Positions 27,298-34,065 of a stretch of DNA of 34,065 nucleotides are shown here, piece after piece. The notes below the pieces were generated by a model, which saw nothing but the letters and a program-made list of their open reading frames with translations, ran no database searches and had not been told where the DNA came from. The stretch's first letter is position 1. Every line of letters starts with the position of its first letter. The stretch comes from Stenomitos frigidus ULC18 (GTDB lineage Bacteria > Cyanobacteriota > Cyanobacteriia > Leptolyngbyales > Leptolyngbyaceae): assembly GCF_003003795.1 (NCBI RefSeq), contig NZ_PVWK01000021.1, positions 1-34,065 of the forward strand, written 5' to 3'. A program made the position numbers and the translations under genes.

Positions 27298-30200
27298 TCA
27301 AACGATCGCAGACTCTGGCAATGCCCCCTGCATTCTAGCAAGCCAGTTGAGTAGACTATCAAGCTGCTGATCGGCGTTGAGTGCGCCCAATCCCCGTACC
27401 GTCACTTTGCTGGGCGTATAGACAAAGCGTGAGTGTAAGTGGTCTGGCAAATTGGCTTTGAGCAAATTCCAGGCAGGTTCTGCCATCGGCGTTTCCAGTA
27501 CAATGTGCTGAGTGCCGTCAGGCTTGATGCGAGAGAAGCCGAGCTTTTTAGCAATTTGCTTAAGCTCGACAATCCGCATGAGTTGCAGGGCCGCAAGCGG
27601 AATCGACCCATAGCGATCGCTCCAGTCTGCTGCAATTTCCGTGAGTTCTTGTTTGCCACTGGCAGAGGCAACGGCGCGATAGGCACTCATCTTTTGATCT
27701 AGATCAGGAATGTAGTCAGCGGGAATAAACGCCGTCAGGTTGAGGTCAATCTGCGTATCATCGACGGTAGGAATTTCTTGACCACGGATTTCGCCGATCG
27801 CTTCTTCCAGCATTTCGATGTAAAGGTCGAAGCCGATCGCATCCATTTGACCCGACTGTTCTGCACCCAACAGATTCCCCACGCCACGAATCTCCATATC
27901 ACGCACCGCAAGCTGGTAGCCAGAGCCAAGCTGCGCGAATTCCTGAATGGCTCGAAGGCGCTGCCGTGCCGTATCGGTCAACTGGTTTTGCTTCGGGTAA
28001 AACAGCCATGCGTGTGCCTGAATGCCTGCTCGTCCTACCCGTCCCCGCAACTGGTAAAGCTGCGACAGCCCAAACTTCTGGGCATCTTCAATCAGAATGG
28101 TGTTAACGCGAGGAATATCCAGCCCCGATTCAATAATCGTGGTGCAGACGAGGATATCAGCTTCACCTTCGCTAAAGGTCAGCATCGTGGTTTCCAACTC
28201 GGCTTCGGGCATTTGACCGTGGGCGATCGCAATGCGAATACTCGGTATCATTTCTCGCAGCCGGGTGGCAATTTCCTCAATGCCTTCTACACGGGGCACC
28301 ACGTAGAAAATCTGTCCTCCGCGATCGAGTTCCTGCCGCATGGCCGTGCGAATCGCCTCTGGATCATAGGGGGATAGATGGGTTTTAATCGGACGACGTG
28401 AGGGTGGCGGGGTCGTAATCAGGCTCATCTCGCGCACACCCGAAAGCGCCATGTAGAGCGTTCGTGGAATGGGCGTGGCGCTTAACGTCAACACATCTAC
28501 CTGCGTTCGCAGCGATTTGATTTTCTCCTTCTGGTTGACCCCAAACCGCTGCTCTTCATCGACCACCAGCAAGCCCAAGTCCTTTGGCTGCACATCTTTA
28601 CTCAGCAGTTGGTGCGTGCCCACGACAATGTCCAGTTCACCCGTTTTCAGGCGCTGCATGATGTCCTTGCGCTCTTGCGGTGTGCGAAAGCGGTTGAGTA
28701 AGCCAATCTGAATCGGGTAAGGGGCGAACCGTTCTTTCAGCGTATGGTAGTGCTGTTGCGTCAGGATAGTGGTTGGAGCCAACATGGCCACCTGTTTACC
28801 AGCCGTCACCGCTTTGAAAATAGCGCGAATGGCCACTTCGGTCTTGCCGAAGCCGACGTCCCCGCAGACGAGACGATCCATTGGGCGATCGCTCTGCATG
28901 TCTTGTTTGACATCTTGAGTTGCCTTGAGCTGATCGGGCGTCGGCTGATACGGGAAGGACTCTTCCATTTCCTCTTGCCAGGGCATATCAACGGGATAGG
29001 TAAAGCCGACCTGCTGGGCACGCTGGGCGTACAGTTGAAGCAGATCGACTGCCACTTTTTTGATCGCTTTGCGAACCTTGCTCTTGGTCTTTTCCCAGGC
29101 TTTGCTGGACATTTTGTTCAGTTCGGGTGTGGTGTCGCCTGCCCCTCGGAAACGCGAAAGCGAACTGAGCTGATCTGCTGCCACGCGTAGCAATCCATCG
29201 GCATACTGCAAGACCAGATATTCACGGGTTTCGTGGTTTAGCATCAGGCTTTCCAGCTTTAAGAAGCGACCAATACCATGATTTTTGTGCACCACATAAT
29301 CGCCCGGACGCAGTTTGTTTGGGTCAACCTGCTTGGATGCCGCACGGCGACGTTTCCGCACATAGCTAGGCGTTGCCAGAGAATGCTGCCCAAAGAACTC
29401 TCGGTCTGTAATGACGGCTAGCCGGAAGGTTGGCAGAATGAAGCCTTCGAGTTCCGCTAGCCCGGAATACTTCACCGCAACCGGGACGTGCTGCACCTGA
29501 AGCTTGTCGATCGCCAGGTAATCACGCGGATTGGGAATGAATTGCGCTGGGCAATCATGCTCTTGCAGCAACGACACCGATCGCGATGGTTGCGCCGACA
29601 CCAGCCAGATCGAAAAACCGCGATCGCGTTCATCCCGCAAGGTTTCTGCCAGCCTGCCAAACTGATGCGGAATCGCAGGCACTGGACGACTCGCCAAATT
29701 AATCGGCGCAGGCCCCTTATCTTGTGCCGTACGAACTTTCGGCTCTTCTGCCAGTTCTGATAAGTAGAGGTGATCGAACAGTTTGATCTCTGTCAAAGAC
29801 TCCGTAAACGGGCGATGAATGCGGGATAACTGCTGACCGCTGACCGGTGCCCGCTGACCGCTAATTTCCCCATATTGTTCTTCGGCGTGCTCAAACCACC
29901 GATCGCCATGCGCTTCCGATTGCTCTGGTTCGTCCATGGCAATCAGCGTGTCTTCTGGTAGGTAATCTAGCAGTGAAGCGGGTTTGTCGAAGGCAATGCC
30001 CAGAAAGCGACGAGAGCCTTCCAGCAGTTGCCCTTGATCAAATTTCTCTTGATCTTCTTCAGAGAGAAACGCCTTCACTGCAGCCGCTTTGCTACCTGTC
30101 AGCGCTGCTTGAATAATGGGGCCAAAATGGGTCGGTGTGAGTACAAGCTGTTCAATGCGATCGAGTGATCGTTGCGTTGCCGGGTCAAACTCCCGAATTT

Positions 30201-30996
30201 GGTCTAGCTCATCGCCAAACAATTCCAGTCGTATCGGCAGTTCAGACGCCACCGGAAACACGTCAATGATATCTCCACGTCGGCTCCACTGCCCTTCTGT
30301 TTCGACCAGCGGGACGCGATCGTAGCCCAGTCGAGCCAGTTCATGCCCCAATGTATCCAGATCGATTTCTGCGCCTCGCTTTAGCGTCAGACAGTAGGGC
30401 TTGAGGGCAGCGACAGGCGGCAAGTGAGGTTGGAGAGCACGTTCGGTGGTGACAATTGCCAGTGAGGAGTGAGGAGTAAGGGGTGAGGGGGAAGAGTTTT
30501 GAGTAGCGCTAGCTCCGAAGGAGCCACTTTGTGTTTCTTGTATGCCGAAGGCTTTACGCGCCGACAAGCTAGAGAGTTTTGAGTTTTGAGTTTTGAGTTC
30601 TGCTCCTCCTGCCTCCCCTGCTCCCATCTCTTCCTGACTCCTCTCTCCTCTCCCCTCTCCCTTTACCAAATCCGCCAACACCTGCAACTGCCCCCAAACC
30701 ATCTCCGATTCAGGATCAAACGGCTCGTAGGGCGATGACTCTGAAGTGGGGTAGAAGTGAATGGTTTGCCAGCCCATTGCTTCCAGTTGGGCAGTCCAGC
30801 GTCCGGCTTCTTCGAGCGTGGCGGTGACGACCAACAGGTTGCGGGATTGAGCTTGCGCCAGGGCAGAACTGACCAATCCTTTGGGCAATCGTGCCAAGCC
30901 GTTCAGCTTCAAATGCTTATGCTGCTGAAGTTTCGCTAAGAGTTCTGTTGTGAGGGGCGATCGCCCCAGGGCACGAGTGATGGAAGAAAACGCCAT
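27298..30996 (-). CDS. mfd: Transcription-repair coupling factor
   Basis: 1232 residues, longer than the usual 1150 or so. It removes RNA polymerase stalled at lesions and recruits UvrA. The UvrB-like N-terminal region is followed by the RNA polymerase-interacting CarD-like part ([14 protein letters not shown]). The superfamily 2 motor has Walker [16 protein letters not shown] in [23 protein letters not shown] and [14 protein letters not shown]-terminal domain closes the protein. Two stretches do not fit: residues about 113-178 (30463-30660) and about 14 residues near 29826-29868. Both are encoded by tandem repeats inserted in frame. The promoter and first codons are duplicated at 31701-31832. 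Confidence 0.97.
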   Translation of the reverse strand: MAFSSITRALGRSPLTTELLAKLQQHKHLKLNGLARLPKGLVSSALAQAQSRNLLVVTATLEEAGRWTAQLEAMGWQTIHFYPTSESSPYEPFDPESEMVWGQLQVLADLVKGEGRGERSQEEMGAGEAGGAELKTQNSKLSSLSARKAFGIQETQSGSFGASATQNSSPSPLTPHSSLAIVTTERALQPHLPPVAALKPYCLTLKRGAEIDLDTLGHELARLGYDRVPLVETEGQWSRRGDIIDVFPVASELPIRLELFGDELDQIREFDPATQRSLDRIEQLVLTPTHFGPIIQAALTGSKAAAVKAFLSEEDQEKFDQGQLLEGSRRFLGIAFDKPASLLDYLPEDTLIAMDEPEQSEAHGDRWFEHAEEQYGEISGQRAPVSGQQLSRIHRPFTESLTEIKLFDHLYLSELAEEPKVRTAQDKGPAPINLASRPVPAIPHQFGRLAETLRDERDRGFSIWLVSAQPSRSVSLLQEHDCPAQFIPNPRDYLAIDKLQVQHVPVAVKYSGLAELEGFILPTFRLAVITDREFFGQHSLATPSYVRKRRRAASKQVDPNKLRPGDYVVHKNHGIGRFLKLESLMLNHETREYLVLQYADGLLRVAADQLSSLSRFRGAGDTTPELNKMSSKAWEKTKSKVRKAIKKVAVDLLQLYAQRAQQVGFTYPVDMPWQEEMEESFPYQPTPDQLKATQDVKQDMQSDRPMDRLVCGDVGFGKTEVAIRAIFKAVTAGKQVAMLAPTTILTQQHYHTLKERFAPYPIQIGLLNRFRTPQERKDIMQRLKTGELDIVVGTHQLLSKDVQPKDLGLLVVDEEQRFGVNQKEKIKSLRTQVDVLTLSATPIPRTLYMALSGVREMSLITTPPPSRRPIKTHLSPYDPEAIRTAMRQELDRGGQIFYVVPRVEGIEEIATRLREMIPSIRIAIAHGQMPEAELETTMLTFSEGEADILVCTTIIESGLDIPRVNTILIEDAQKFGLSQLYQLRGRVGRAGIQAHAWLFYPKQNQLTDTARQRLRAIQEFAQLGSGYQLAVRDMEIRGVGNLLGAEQSGQMDAIGFDLYIEMLEEAIGEIRGQEIPTVDDTQIDLNLTAFIPADYIPDLDQKMSAYRAVASASGKQELTEIAADWSDRYGSIPLAALQLMRIVELKQIAKKLGFSRIKPDGTQHIVLETPMAEPAWNLLKANLPDHLHSRFVYTPSKVTVRGLGALNADQQLDSLLNWLARMQGALPESAIV
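29826..29868. repeat. Short CGCTGAC repeat in frame inside mfd
   Basis: CTGCTGACCGCTGACC and CCGCTGACCGCTAA units encode [14 protein letters not shown], placed between the YGE and RIHRPF segments. It is the same heptamer family as at 12933-13013. Confidence 0.75.
30463..30660. repeat. 198-base composite repeat inserted in frame in mfd
   Basis: GTGAGGA-type units, a core with GCTAGCTCCGAAGGAGC and TGCCGAAGGC hairpins, AACTCAAA-type units and CTCC-rich units add about 66 low-complexity residues (positions about 113-178) to the UvrB-like domain. Part of the core matches the palindrome at 1622-1672. Confidence 0.85.
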
Positions 30997-31086
30997 GTTG
31001 AAGCTACGCAGTCTAATGAGAAGAGTTACCTATCTTCATCATAGATGGCTTGTTGTGTGGCTTCAGTTCTAAGTGAAGCGATCGCA
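30955..31086. repeat. Duplicated segment, copy 1 (mfd promoter and first codons)
   Basis: This copy is aligned without gaps to 31701-31832 (offset 746), with about 117 of 132 bases identical by eye. It covers the first 14 codons of mfd and about 90 bases upstream. Confidence 0.9.
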
Positions 31087-31121
31087 CGTTCTGAGTCGAT
31101 CGCACACTTAAAGACACTAAA

Positions 31122-31304
31122 TTACAAATCCTCTGGTTTTAGCCCTGTGCGTTTGGCAATGCGCGCCAACATTTTTGGACCAATTTCCTCACCGTCGTGA
31201 AAGGCAAAAACAACCTTTGCCCAATCTGGACGCGACAGGACTTTATGAGAGCCACCTGCTTTACGCTCAATACTCCAACCAATGCGTAACAAAGCCGCCA
31301 ACAC
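31122..31304 (-). CDS. hicA: HicA-type toxin
   Basis: 60 residues from a GTG at 31304. LLRIGWSIERKAGGSHKVLSR matches HicA, a small double-stranded-RNA-binding-fold mRNA interferase, with the active His about residue 20 in GGSHK. The conserved N-terminal segment seems to start a few residues earlier (SGSLSKQV), but no ATG is available before the HicB stop, 24 bases upstream in the same frame, so the true start is uncertain and could be non-canonical. It follows its antitoxin gene. Both lie between two copies of the mfd start region. Confidence 0.8.
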   Translation of the reverse strand: MLAALLRIGWSIERKAGGSHKVLSRPDWAKVVFAFHDGEEIGPKMLARIAKRTGLKPEDL

Positions 31305-31328
31305 TTGCTTTGACAGACTTCCACTGTC

Positions 31329-31535
31329 TCATGCTGCCAGAAACGCAACGTGATCGAACTCGGCTACGCTTTCACCCTGTTCAAGACGGTCAGCCAAAAC
31401 ACGAAGCGCTAATGCTTTGACTCGTACTACTGCGTCTTCACGACTTTGCCCATAAACAAGCACTCCTGGCAGGTCTACCACCTCCGCAAGCCAGCGCCCG
31501 TCTTCTTCTTGTTCAAGCTCAATGGTCAGATCCAT
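31329..31535 (-). CDS. hicB: HicB-type antitoxin
   Basis: 68 residues from the ATG at 31535. DLTIELEQEEDGRWLAEVVDLPGVLVYGQSREDA is the classic HicB partial RNase H-like fold (G-W-A-E-PG-G-E-A). The open frame extends to 31664, but the extra part shows no family resemblance. The short form has no obvious DNA-binding tail beyond EFDHVAFLAA. It would neutralise the HicA toxin encoded directly downstream; antitoxin-first order is common for this system. Confidence 0.85.
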   Translation of the reverse strand: MDLTIELEQEEDGRWLAEVVDLPGVLVYGQSREDAVVRVKALALRVLADRLEQGESVAEFDHVAFLAA

Positions 31536-31700
31536 AAACTTTTCCGCTAGTACGATTAGTCCCAACCGAAAGGACATGCAGAAATCGATCGCTGCTTCAA
31601 GCTTACCTGTTATGCAAACAGTCGGCTCAACCGAGAGATAGCGATCGCCACCACACCGACTCACCGCTTGGGGTTCTTACCGTTAATTCAAAGAGGGCGG

Positions 31701-31832
31701 GAGCGATCGCCCCAGAGCATGAGTGATGGCAGAAAACGCCATGTTGAAGCTACGCAATCTAAGGAGAAGAGTTACCTATCTTCATCATAGAAAGCTTGTT
31801 GGGTTACATCAGTTTTGAGTGAGGCGATCGCT
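31701..31832. repeat. Duplicated segment, copy 2 (mfd promoter and truncated start)
   Basis: This copy contains an ATG at 31742 (minus strand) that reads MAFSAITHALGRS, like the start of mfd, then diverges and stops at a TAA a few codons later. The upstream part copies the mfd promoter region, so it may still fire toward hicBA. Confidence 0.9.
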
Positions 31833-31964
31833 GCGGTCTCTGTCCGTCACACACCACATTGACTTGTCTCCGTACCCCTGACCGATCGCAGCATAGTGCT
31901 TTCTAGACCTCAATGATCGGCTCAACTTTGTGGTTAGACCGTGCTTCAACAGATAATTTCTCAA

Positions 31965-32336
31965 CTACTCGATCGCCTTGATTGTGACGTTACCACCTTC
32001 CACTGCTCGAATTTGCAAATCATAGCCGTAAAGTAAACTCATCCCAACTAACGGATCAGTCTCTGCTTCGTTGACGGGAATATTTCGGTATTGCCCATCC
32101 CAGATGATGGTTGACGCATAAACTTCAAAGGTCACTTCGCTGCCATCGCCCAATGTTCCACGATCGATCCCCGTCCAGGGTAAGTCCAAGGCAACAATGA
32201 CCTCACGCGGTAGGCTCAGAAAGCCTGTATAGCCTGTATCGATCACCGCATCAATCAAGCGCGTCTGACGCTTTCCGTTACTCAAGACCAGTGAAATGGT
32301 TGCTTCGCAGCTTGCATTTACAACACCGTGCATCAT
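31965..32336 (-). CDS. Clan AA (retropepsin-like) aspartic protease
   Basis: 123 residues with the single active-site motif IDTGYTGFLSLP (Asp33-Thr-Gly) and the later strand-turn VGMSLLYGYDLQI, as in retroviral-type proteases that work as dimers. It is annotated in many cyanobacteria as a clan AA aspartic protease, and its substrates are unknown. The start ATG at 32336 overlaps the stop of the gene upstream (ATGA); a second ATG follows at once. The overlap indicates translational coupling with the 91-residue partner. Confidence 0.88.
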   Translation of the reverse strand: MMHGVVNASCEATISLVLSNGKRQTRLIDAVIDTGYTGFLSLPREVIVALDLPWTGIDRGTLGDGSEVTFEVYASTIIWDGQYRNIPVNEAETDPLVGMSLLYGYDLQIRAVEGGNVTIKAIE

Positions 32337-32608
32337 ACAGGGTTTCTCAAGCTCCGTGCGCCAAAGCGATGAACAGCACGGTGTCCAATACGGACGATCC
32401 AGGGTTGAGCGTCGGGAAGTCGTTCAAATAAGCGATCGGTTGCAGTCAAGATCTCGTCAGCCACTTCAAAGGCTCCGGTTTCAATGTCGATCGCAACAAT
32501 TTTGCCGTGGTTCCCTTCCTCCACTTGTGGGCGGACTTGAGTCTCATAAAGTTGATCACCGCGTCGGGTAAATTCTTCTTTGCTATAGCGGGGTTGTCGA
32601 ACCGTCAT
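32333..32608 (-). CDS. Conserved hypothetical partner of the aspartic protease
   Basis: 91 residues. YSKEEFTRRGDQLYETQVRPQVEEGNHGKIVAIDIETGAFEVADEILTATDRL is a pattern I recall from small cyanobacterial proteins next to clan AA proteases. It has a basic C-terminus (HRAVHRFGARSL) and no membrane segment or known catalytic motif. It overlaps the protease gene by four bases. An accessory, substrate or inhibitor role is possible but not shown. Confidence 0.75.
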   Translation of the reverse strand: MTVRQPRYSKEEFTRRGDQLYETQVRPQVEEGNHGKIVAIDIETGAFEVADEILTATDRLFERLPDAQPWIVRIGHRAVHRFGARSLRNPV

Positions 32609-32674
32609 CGCCTTACCCTTACTTTGATGGTTGCTCTTTCATTTTAATCTGAGCGATCGCATCCGCACTGACTC

Positions 32675-33505
32675 CTAGGCTTCTTCCTCCAGAGGGTATG
32701 GAATATATTTACGAAAGCCTTCCAGTATATCTGTATGTCTCTGCTGACTCAGATGTAGATATGCCTCCAAACCATCCATCGTGACTAAATCGACTCGATA
32801 TGAGCTTCGACTATAGTTCCTAGTTTTGAATTCAAAAGTAAAAGGCGCTGAAGTAACTTCCTCAAGAACAATCTTCCCAGAGTTTGATAACTCAGCTGCG
32901 ATAAGAGTGCCATCTAAAATAACTACAGGCTGAAAAAAACTGAACTCAGTTGGTTCTGCTAATATATCGCGGCTAATCTTTTCCCCTTCAGTAGTATTAG
33001 CTTCACACTCATCTTCAGCAGCTTTACATACACTTGTAAAGGCTTTATACCACTGCGAGGGCGCAGATGGATCTTTGAAAGCATGATGTACCCCTGTACC
33101 TTCCCATCTTTGAGAAATGAGTAATGAACTTTTCGACATAAATGCTGTTAATTTTGTAGGATGTTCTGGAAGATTTATGCTGGTCGTTATATTGTTCCAA
33201 GCACAGAACTGAGCCATCGGATGGAGATGAGATCGAAATACAATCCAAGGCTGCTCAGCCTTTTTAATTTCAGCAATAATATTAAAAAAGCTACACACGC
33301 ATACAGAATCTTTGTATTTTAGGTTTACGGGGTAGTATGCAGAAAGGTCAATCTCTCGTGTAATATTCTCGTCCCTGTCAAAGTAGCCTTTTCCCAATTT
33401 GGCATCCCAACCTAGAGAATGAAATATTTTTACAGCCTGCATCTCTGAAACAAAGCCAGTTTTTTCCAGATCCTTAATCAGCTTCTTTTCGAATTCTTCG
33501 TTCAT
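32675..33505 (-). CDS. Unknown protein with PD-(D/E)XK nuclease-like signature
   Basis: 276 residues, not assigned to a named family. Residues 14-90 look like a restriction-endonuclease-like core: a helix with Glu21, LGWDAKLGKGYFD, then REID with Asp53 starting a strand, and IIAEIKK with Glu79-x-Lys81 on the next strand. The rest is a mixed region with no recognised domain. AT-rich with few HIP1 sites compared with the neighbouring core genes, which suggests transfer. It follows an unknown gene by 47 bases. Possible roles are DNA cleavage in defence or in a mobile element. Nuclease activity is inferred from motif spacing only. Confidence 0.65.
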   Translation of the reverse strand: MNEEFEKKLIKDLEKTGFVSEMQAVKIFHSLGWDAKLGKGYFDRDENITREIDLSAYYPVNLKYKDSVCVCSFFNIIAEIKKAEQPWIVFRSHLHPMAQFCAWNNITTSINLPEHPTKLTAFMSKSSLLISQRWEGTGVHHAFKDPSAPSQWYKAFTSVCKAAEDECEANTTEGEKISRDILAEPTEFSFFQPVVILDGTLIAAELSNSGKIVLEEVTSAPFTFEFKTRNYSRSSYRVDLVTMDGLEAYLHLSQQRHTDILEGFRKYIPYPLEEEA

Positions 33506-33552
33506 ACTTCTGGAAGTGATGTGTCTTTACGGGCAATTAATTCTAAGGACTC

Positions 33553-34032
33553 TCAGCCTAATGCAATATGTTTATAGAAATATTCCCTTGAAACCTCAAA
33601 CTGCTCAGTGAACCATTCGAGAAGCTCAGCATTTTCTTCGGCTACTTTATTCCGTTCCTCCCCAATTGGAAGCCGTTGATCTGATAACTTTTCACGAGAA
33701 AAGTGTAATTTAATTCCGTTTCTGTAAATCAGCTGAAGATACTGAGAAAGTTCCCTATCAAAGATAAAGAGGGCTTCATCTGTATCATTTGCAAATTTCA
33801 AAAGTGGTTCGATTTCAACATTCCCCTCATCAACTATCATTCCTAAAAGCTGCCTTACTATTCGATATGTCCGAATTTTATATTCATAGATCTCTAAAGA
33901 TAAAAGCTCCCTGTCAAGAGATTCAGAAACTTGCTTCAGCTCTGGATAATCAGTCCAAGGAAGATTTTCCTCACTTTTTATACTTGATATAAGTAGCTGA
34001 GGGTTACAAAGCTCAGGTATGTAACGGTTCAT
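33553..34032 (-). CDS. Unknown helical protein
   Basis: 159 residues, not recognised. Predominantly helical and charged (SESLDRELLSLEIYEYKIRTYRIVRQLL, RNKVAEENAELLEWFTEQFEVS), with no signal peptide or membrane segment. It shares the AT-rich composition of the nuclease-like gene 47 bases downstream, so the two are probably one unit. More of that unit may lie beyond the window edge. A regulatory or partner role is possible but unsupported. Confidence 0.6.
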   Translation of the reverse strand: MNRYIPELCNPQLLISSIKSEENLPWTDYPELKQVSESLDRELLSLEIYEYKIRTYRIVRQLLGMIVDEGNVEIEPLLKFANDTDEALFIFDRELSQYLQLIYRNGIKLHFSREKLSDQRLPIGEERNKVAEENAELLEWFTEQFEVSREYFYKHIALG

Positions 34033-34065
34033 GAATGAGCCAATTTCGAGGGAAACCGAAATCGT

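Noticed and set aside
27778-28377. 199-residue open frame antisense to mfd
   Set aside because: It lies fully inside the conserved helicase region of mfd, mirrors its codon pattern and resembles no family.

Overview
The window looks like a chromosomal piece of a cyanobacterium, probably filamentous or Leptolyngbya-like. The HIP1 octamer GCGATCGC occurs more than twenty times. Several families are typically cyanobacterial: the Sll0783-Sll0787 nitrilase cluster, ComFB, a phosphoketolase with acetate kinase, and a STAND NTPase with the cyanobacterial 'WHCA-NM-YPEFY' type tail. Short tandem repeats (units such as CAGCGGT and AACTCAAA) and small palindromes also sit between genes. No rRNA, tRNA, CRISPR array or intact transposase was seen. 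The genus is an inference.

Layout. 1-2.2 kb: a decayed DUF72 start, a histidine-box fatty-acid-hydroxylase-like membrane protein and a peroxiredoxin-like protein. 2.3-7.4 kb (minus strand): phosphoketolase, D-lactate dehydrogenase-like and acetate kinase, a fermentation set that would turn sugar phosphates into acetate and lactate. 8.4-11 kb: a type II glutamine amidotransferase, an EamA transporter and a ComFB protein. 11.2-15.8 kb (minus strand): a five-gene nitrilase (Nit1/Nit1C-type) operon. 15.8-17 kb: a decay zone with a DUF433 antitoxin pseudogene stopped by one TGA and a shifted STAS-like fragment. 17.0-20.0 kb: an AlbA-like/NACHT STAND protein, a candidate phage-defence sensor, whose C-terminal tail lies in another frame after an A6 tract. 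20.1-23.7 kb: DUF2442, then a Gfo/Idh/MocA-epimerase fusion coupled to a GT2 glycosyltransferase (glycan synthesis). 24.3-31 kb: uvrC, a small coiled-coil protein, a response regulator and mfd. 31-34 kb: accessory genes, with HicBA between two copies of the mfd start region, a retropepsin-like protease pair, and an AT-rich pair of unknowns, one with a PD-(D/E)XK-like signature.

The least expected signal is the behaviour of the short tandem repeats. They fill the operon junctions of the nitrilase cluster and also lie in frame inside conserved genes (twice in mfd, once in the AIR-synthase-like gene), adding low-complexity peptide loops. The other main points of interest are the split STAND gene, the duplicated mfd promoter flanking a toxin-antitoxin pair, and the unknown nuclease-like pair at the right edge.
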